This document shows, piece by piece, positions 58,177 through 64,000 of a DNA stretch of 64,000 bases. A model generated the notes under the pieces. It did not search any database, was not told where the DNA came from, and saw nothing but the letters and a program-made list of their open reading frames with translations. The position numbers were made by a program, and so were the translations under genes. Source of the DNA: Gymnopilus junonius (lineage: Eukaryota > Basidiomycota > Agaricomycetes > Agaricales > Galerinaceae); assembly GCA_015501075.1 (NCBI GenBank), contig JADNYJ010000061.1:1-64000 (forward strand). Reading direction: 5' to 3'. Within the stretch, counting starts at the first letter, position 1, and each line of letters begins with the position of its first letter.

Positions 58177-58919
58177 AACTTCATGCTATACGCGGGACAA
58201 TGTATTTATACTGCAACAGTTTACCTTATATTCTAACGATATGTATATAAGTCACGATTAATCATGTGTTGTCGACACTCCAAGTGCGGATATGTATTAA
58301 TGTTTGAAAGAGCAACAGTTCGACAAGTTGTGAGACGACATGCTGGGCTGCTCGAACTTAAGCTCCTCAACCAAGGAGGTACTCAGCATCGCACGGTCTC
58401 CTGTGGCCTGCTGTAGCCCGAGGTAGGTGATGCAATGTCCCACAAATGTGCGGTACGTCTGACTACAGTAGTCGAGGTGAGTGTTGCATGATAAGCCATG
58501 ACGGATCGGTGACAGATGTAACCAAGGCTAAAGGACTTGGGTATTTCATTGTACGGGGGTGATGAACACTGAGGGGTCTGGCACGGTCGAGGATTGTTCG
58601 AGATAGCTGGCTAGAAAGACCTAGAGGAGGAATAGGCGATCGAGGAACCTTTTCTTTGTTCCCTTGGGAATAATAAAAAAGAGAGAGAAGGGCTACCGGC
58701 AATTGCCGCTTTCAACCTTGACAACAAGGATCAGTGATACAAGGAGTGTCTTCACACAGATTCTTACATTTCAAAAGGTCCATATCTCGTTTCCTGCTGC
58801 TTGTGCCCGCCCCATCCGAGACTGTGTCTCTTTTCGCTCTTTCTTCTTCTTCAAATTTTACTCTTTTTTTTTTTCTAATCACTCTTTGCACTGCGTTATA
58901 CAGCGTCGGGAACGCCATC
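58177..58919. promoter_or_regulatory. intergenic, presumed NoxR promoter
   Basis: About 740 bp between the flippase stop and NoxR. From about 58810 to 58890 it is strongly pyrimidine-rich with a 12-nt T-run, typical of basidiomycete core promoters. No gene seen. Confidence 0.45.
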
Positions 58920-61027
58920 ATGTCTCTCAAAGCGGAATTGGAAACTTGGGCAGCTGCGCTGAAAGCTTATGATGAAGAAGACTTTGAGAAGGCTCTGGAA
59001 CTCTTCTCTGTGCGCTTCTTTTATAAAATGACTTGTCGTCTTCTAACCTTTCTTTCTAATGTCCAGAGAATCGCTGATTCGTCTAAGATCCTAACGAACA
59101 TGGGTCTTATCTACGCGACCCTTGGAGAACATGAAGCAGCTGTCGAGCGCTTCATTGAGGCCACTAATCTCGACCAATATCTGGCGGTAGCGTGAGTCCT
59201 CCGATCTTTTTCTAGTCTTTCCACAAGTTATTAATGCCATTAATTGTGCAGGTATTTTCAGTGTGGTGTATCTAACTTTCTGCTTGCTCGTTATGAATTG
59301 GCGACCAAGGACTTTGAGGAAGCTTTGTTGTATCTACGAGGGAACCAAGCTATGTGTGTCATATTCTTCACTTTCTTTTGAACGTCACTGATTTTCACTC
59401 AGCAACTATGAGCAATTGGGTCTCAAATTCCGTCTCTTTTCCGCTGAAGTCCTCTTCAACAAAGGCCTTTCTCAGATTTACATGGGCCGCCCTCAGGAAG
59501 GGTTGGCAGATATGGAGGACGCAAGGAAAGACAAGGCCACGGACGAGCATAATGTTATTGATGACGCGATTCAGGACCGCGGAGAAGGTTACACAGTCTT
59601 CAGCATCGTCAGTCATTCTTTTTCGTCATTTTGGGTTCCTTTGCTGACAGTGGGCTTAGCCGGTCGGCGTTCTTTATCGACCATCGGAGAAGAAACTCAA
59701 GAATTCGGGGCAAAGGGATTATATGGGGAAAGCGGTGAGTAGATTACTTTTTAAACATGTGTAATGCCTTCCTCATTTTTTCTCTAGAAACTGGTTGCAG
59801 CCTCCGATTCGACCGATATTGTAACCGAATTCAGTGGTGTCGCTCGCTTGAAAGCAGGCGTCTCTCCTTCTGGATTATATCTGGATCGTCCGGATTTGGC
59901 GGAATCACCCTCTGCGAGCGGTACCAACCTTCTCCGAAGTGCTACTGTTCCTCCGGTTATGCCTGCCATGAGTGCGTTATCAGGTTTTACTCGGCCATAT
60001 TTTACTCATCCTTATTCGCAGAGCCTGCCGAGGGACCCCGGTCAGCAGGAATAGAACGCTCCAAGACGATGGGCGCAAACGTTGCACCAACTGCAGCTAG
60101 AGAAACTAGAGAAGCCAGAGAAGGTGGTAATGCAAAGGCCGCATCGCCCAAGGAAGCAGGACCTGGCGCTGGTATTTCTCGAAGCAATACTCAAATAACC
60201 CCTGCACGACCATCACCTAACGCAATGATTGGGGGTCCTGTCCGTGGTCTCAGCGTTCGGAGGCCTGGTGTTAATGCTCCTCCTGCGGCCGGTCCTGCTG
60301 TTCCTGGAAAACGTATGAAGATCATTCTGAAGTCTAGTCCAATCTTACATATGATATTTAGACTCGAATGGTCGCCTGACGGAATTCTATGATGACTATA
60401 TAGAAGCTTATGGCGAAGATAATGCTGCCCCTCCGGTCCCTCCTGCACCTGGTGCAGGTCCGGACCGAGTTGGAGCCTGGGCACGCAACAACGCCAATCC
60501 GAATTATCAGCCCATGGCTCGCAGTGGTTCACGCAGTGCCCCCGGTAGCCAATATGCACCCAGTGCTTATGGTGGCACTGGATCTATCAGAAGGAGAGGA
60601 ACGAGGAGGACTAATCCTCGTATATCCAGTCGAGTTCAAAGTACCTATGAGGAGGAAGAGGAAGGGTACGTCAGTGGGGAGTATGACGATGGGGTGTACG
60701 AACTCTCCCTTATCCGTGTCAAGGTGGGTGGTATCTTTGCTACAGTTGCTACTAGTTCTGACATAAGTTGTCTTCAAGGTCCATTATCAAGACGATATTA
60801 GAGGCATGACACTGACTCCAGATGTACCATTCCCGGAGTTCATGGACAAGGTCACTGCCAAGTTTGGCAAAAGTATCAACGGCCTTGGTCTTAAATTCCA
60901 GGATGAAGATGGTGGTAAGATCACCCTTCGAGACGATTCTGACTACGAGCTTGCCATCGAAACAGCCCGCGAGAACGCCAAAGGGAAAGCGGAGGGCAAG
61001 CTGGTCATTTGGTGTATCGATATCTAA
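58920..61027 (+). CDS. noxR: NADPH oxidase regulator NoxR (p67phox-like)
   Basis: Cytosolic activator of fungal NADPH oxidases. Together with Rac it switches on NoxA/NoxB to make superoxide for hyphal morphogenesis and fruiting. About 530 residues. The N-terminal TPR array reads AALKAYDEEDFEKALELFSR, ILTNMGLIYATLGEHEAAVE, AYFQCGVSNFLLARYELATK and EVLFNKGLSQIYMGRPQEGL, and should bind Rac-GTP. An activation-like segment follows near AAIS/RPSEKK, then a long disordered Ala/Pro/Ser-rich linker (RSKTMGANVAPTAAR). The C-terminus is a PB1 domain: VKVHYQDDIRGMTL, FPEFMDKVTAKFG, and the acidic OPCA stretch KFQDEDGGKITLRDDSDYEL. It lacks SH3 domains, as fungal NoxR does. Start at MSLKAELETWAAALKAYDEE; stop after KLVIWCIDI. 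Confidence 0.92.
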
Positions 61028-61303
61028 GTTGGATCTGTTGTACAGGGGTCGGAGATGCCCATTGGAAACATCTGTTACTCTACGCTATCTATTCGACATT
61101 TATCCCCACTGTTTTTGTTCTTTCCTAGAATTTTCACTCCTTCCTGGTTTCGTATGGGCATACATTTTGTATTTAATTGTAACAATAATTATATTCGTGG
61201 ATGGGGGCGGTCCCGAAATTCAATGCTGACTAAGCTATATTTCGTCGTGCTAGGCTCAAATTTCTTATTTTCTTTTCTTTTGATTCTTGCACGGTGCACC
61301 AAC

Positions 61304-62979
61304 ATGGGTCTGGCAGGTAGAAAGGTGAAGCAGAGGATTCCTAATGATCCTCGAAATTTATCCTGGGCTGATGGTAAGTACGTCGTAAGAGCTTGGTGTC
61401 ATTAACTCCTCTTTACTTACCACACCTCTCCCCAGACGCTGCCAGATTTGGCTCAAACTACCTCGCAAAATTCGGCTGGGATGCGTCGAAAGGTCTTGGA
61501 GCTTCAGGCGACGGCCGTCTTTCTCACATCAAAGTCACCCAAAAGCTCGACATGATGGGCATTGGTGGCGCACACCAGAATGATCCCAATGGTATCGCGT
61601 GGAAGCAAAACAGAGACTTTGAAAACCTGCTGAAGCGCTTGAATGAAAATTCTGAGACGCAGACGCAGGCGGAGACAATCAAAATCGATGGCTTCAAGAG
61701 GGCACAACAGGATAAAGAGGCTGTTGAGGACCTGACTGTACATATTGGAGGGGAAAAGAAGAAGAAGAAGCGGAAGGATAAGGAAGGCGGAGAGGACGAG
61801 TCTGAACGCAAGAAGAAGAAGAGAAAAAAGGGAGAGAACGATGAGGACGTAAAAGCAGAGGTTGTGGCCATGGAATCTACTAACATGGATGTGGATAAAG
61901 TTGTGGAGGAGGAGAAAGTGGTAACAGTGTGGAAGTGAAAAGGCCAATCGTGCCCCGTCATAGAGCGTATGTCTTCTCAACTATTTTTCAACTTCGATGC
62001 TCAATGTGCTAATTTCCGTACACAATGCTCCAGACACCGTGCTCGTGCCATCGCAGCCAAAAACATTTCTTCAAAATCAGCAGCCCACATCTCCGAAATC
62101 CTAGGCATCGCACCAACACCTTCCTCTTCCTCGACGCCGAGCTCAGAAGGAAAACTCACATCTCTCACCGACGTCGAAGGCCAGCTCGAAATGGAAAAGA
62201 TCACGACGTCGACTAAAAGTCTCGCGGACTACTTCAAGGAAAAGCTTGCTGCGAAATCCAGCGGATCTGTTACGCCCACGTTTGCTTCGCCGAGCACTCC
62301 TGCGGATAGAAATGATGATGATGCTTATGACATGCCACGAATGGGCCTTGGGTCTTCCCGTGTCAGACTGGAAGTGCAAGCTGAGGCTGTGACGATGGAC
62401 GAGGTTACCCAAAGAGTAGGCCTGTCGAAATTCTCTGCTCTGATGTCGTCTTCGTTCCTCGCGTCTACTTCTTTACCATCCACTTTTACGCCTGCCGCAA
62501 CAAATCTGGAAGAGGAAGCCCGCCATTCTGAGGGCGAAGAAAAGGAGCCGGAGGTTAAACCAAAGGAGGAGAAGAAGAAGAAGAAAGAAAAGAAGTCGAA
62601 AAAAGATGCCGTCGAAAAACGAGAACAAGGCGCGGAAGAGAAAAGGCGGAAAAAGGAAAAGAAGGACAAGAAAGGAAAAGACAAGGCGGTCGATCCTGAG
62701 GTGGATGAACCGGTAGTAGAAAAGGCAGAGAAGAAAAAGAAAAAGAAGGACAAGAAACGTAAAGCGGACGAAGAGAATGCTATCGTTGGTCTAGATTCGA
62801 CAAAGGCTGACGAAGACGAGGTCCAGAGGCCTACGAGTTCTCCAGACGAGAGCGGGTGGAAAGAAAAGAAGGAAAAGAAACGCAAAGGCAAGTCTGAAGT
62901 TTCCGACTCGATAGAGGTTGAGAAGAAACCCCGGAAGGAACAGAAGAAAAAACATCGGACGTCTGACGATGATTCATAG
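61304..62979 (+). CDS. G-patch nucleolar protein, PINX1/Pxr1-like
   Basis: Starts MGLAGRKVKQRIPNDPRNLS, then a G-patch: GSNYLAKFGWDASKGLGASG DGRLSHIKV region, followed by LDMMGIGG. This arrangement near the N-terminus matches PINX1/Pxr1, a nucleolar protein that stimulates the Prp43 helicase in ribosome and snoRNA maturation and inhibits telomerase. The rest is disordered with long Lys/Glu runs, and a short conserved island HRARAIAAKNISSKSAAHIS then EILGIAP. The C-terminus is KKKHRTSDDDS. The G-patch frame runs to a TGA at about 61936; a splice from AA/GTGAAA (about 61934) to the CCAG before 62034 joins VTVWK to HRARAIAAK. A stronger-looking donor (GC/GTATGT, about 61966) lies in another frame and would need a frameshift. 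Confidence 0.82.
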
Positions 62980-63094
62980 TAGAATAGATTTAGACTACTA
63001 TAGGCGTAGCACAGTATACCACTGGGCATTAGACATGTCCAAAATGTGCATAGTATTACAATGGTTGGCGTATGAGGCTAGTGTCATACGCAAG

Positions 63095-64000
63095 TTACTC
63101 TACCACGAGCCCATTCTTCATGTTACAATCCACCATAGCATCATCTTGCTCGGGAGGAGCACAATAAAATCTGAGGGTCTCCAGTACCTCGGGTATCACA
63201 TCTCTGTGGACGTTTTTTCCCCATAAAATATCCAGATGTTCGTATGAACGTAGGGGCTTGGCTACCGTATGATCAGGAAGCTGAGCGAGCATCGTATCAA
63301 TGTGCACGAGACTGTCAGAATCGCCGTAAAAGAGGACGATAGGCGTCACGATGTTACGTGTTGGGAAGCGTGCAGGGCGATACGAGCTAACAGAGGTGCG
63401 AACAACGGGTGACAAAACGTCGTCATCGTACATCTGGAATGCAGCGTTCCGCATGATCTGGAACCAGTGCACGACGGATTTGACCGAAGCAAAGGAGTAA
63501 AGATGAGCATAGGCAGCTATCTTTTGTTCCGATGAAATGTTGAGGCTGCGCCAGTCGAATAACCAGCCTAGGGAACGGTCGATTACCTTGGCAAAAATGG
63601 GGGGGTATAGTATAGATTGCCACATTGTGGCTGAGGATAGGATAGATTTACGGCCAAAAATTAGAAATAGGAGCGTTGGACTGGCGAAGTGTATCATTGA
63701 ATACTTTTGCCCATAAAAAAAAAGAGTAACACGGCGGAAACTTACGAAGATTTCATGAGCCCATCCACGATAGATGCAGAAAGCCCAGGAGGACTCATTG
63801 CAGGTGCCAAGGCAACGAACACGTTGACTTTATCGTTCAGCGCGGGGTGGATGCTGAGCGCAGCGAAGGCTTGGGCGGTTCCTTGGCTGAAGCCGATATA
63901 GCTTAGCTTTTCGGCCTTGGTGACTTCAAGGATGTGGTGTATAGAGTCGGGTATATCGTGCCAGGCAAAGTCATCTATACTATAATTATGGATCAGCGAG
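63095..64000 (-). CDS. lysosomal-type acid lipase/steryl ester hydrolase (N-terminus outside window)
   Basis: Alpha/beta-hydrolase of the gastric/lysosomal acid lipase family; fungal members (Tgl1, Yeh1) cleave steryl esters on lipid droplets or the plasma membrane. The visible part begins inside the gene at the window edge. It includes DDFAWHDIPDSIHHILEVTK, the nucleophile elbow YIGFSQGTAQAF with catalytic Ser, and VFVALAPAMSPPGLS. After the intron near 63690-63750 come TLLFLIFGRKSILSS and IAAYAHLYSFASVKSVVHWF. The catalytic Asp is likely in VLFYGDSDSLVHID and the His in YEHLDILWGKNVH, both at normal spacing. It ends NMKNGLVVE. The conserved W/HDIP and SYEHLDILWG motifs make the family clear. 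Start and any membrane anchor lie beyond 64000. Confidence 0.88.

Noticed and set aside
61504..61980. Minus-strand Leu/Phe-rich frame resembling a membrane protein
   Set aside because: It is the antisense of the Lys/Glu-rich G-patch protein; such repeats give hydrophobic shadows on the other strand. The same holds for 62325-63029.

Overview
The window is nuclear DNA of a filamentous basidiomycete, most likely an Agaricomycete. Genes are dense on both strands and interrupted by many short GT-AG introns of about 45-70 nt. The gene set fits: a trifunctional TRP1, ATP sulfurylase with a C-terminal allosteric kinase-like domain, eEF3 (fungal-type), NoxR, and a TEY cell-wall-integrity MAP kinase. 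No bacterial operons, rRNA, convincing tRNA or CRISPR array is visible. Protein identities come from reading conserved motifs; no database search was run. Exon borders were placed by hand from GT/GC-AG sites and frame continuity.

Layout. 1-3981: 5'-truncated, decaying copy of a transposase-like gene with a DEDDy 3'-5' exonuclease domain. 4306-6466: ATP sulfurylase (MET3). 6638-7183: BolA-like protein. 7724-8943: two-finger C2H2 protein. 9435-12897 (-): NDR-type AGC kinase with an N-terminal CRIB motif. 14066-15409: homeodomain protein. 15410-17092: gene-poor, holding a long imperfect hairpin. 17093-21368 (-): eEF3/New1-type ABC-F ATPase. 21808-22443: small single-pass membrane protein. 22578-24642 (-): PlsC-type glycerolipid acyltransferase. 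24883-29158: RRP12. 29225-30218 (-): proteasome assembly chaperone 2-like. 30623-32427: FAD monooxygenase. 32613-33507 (-): four-helix membrane protein. 33723-35577: Slt2/Mpk1-type MAP kinase. 35903-38614 (-): TRP1. 38830-41379 (-): secreted S10 serine carboxypeptidase. 42599-45519: TMEM184/Hfl1-like membrane protein. 45953-48204 (-): flavin-dependent halogenase. 48973-49946: unknown protein. 50024-53032 (-): PDAT (LRO1). 53232-58176: P4-ATPase flippase. 58920-61027: NoxR. 61304-62979: PINX1-type G-patch protein. 63095 to the window end (-): lysosomal-type acid lipase, N-terminus outside the window.

Most genes are unlinked housekeeping functions: sulfate assimilation, tryptophan synthesis, translation, ribosome and telomerase-associated factors, proteasome assembly, membrane lipids and signalling. 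Two lipid genes (PDAT and the flippase) share a divergent promoter of about 200 bp, and the acyltransferase and RRP12 share one of about 240 bp. No metabolic cluster is evident around the halogenase.

The points most worth a second look are: the exonuclease/transposase-like relic with CpG-type stop codons; the CRIB-NDR kinase fusion; the halogenase; a reading-frame break between the IGPS and PRAI domains of TRP1; and a monooxygenase gene that needs two GC-AG introns and a 5-nt exon.
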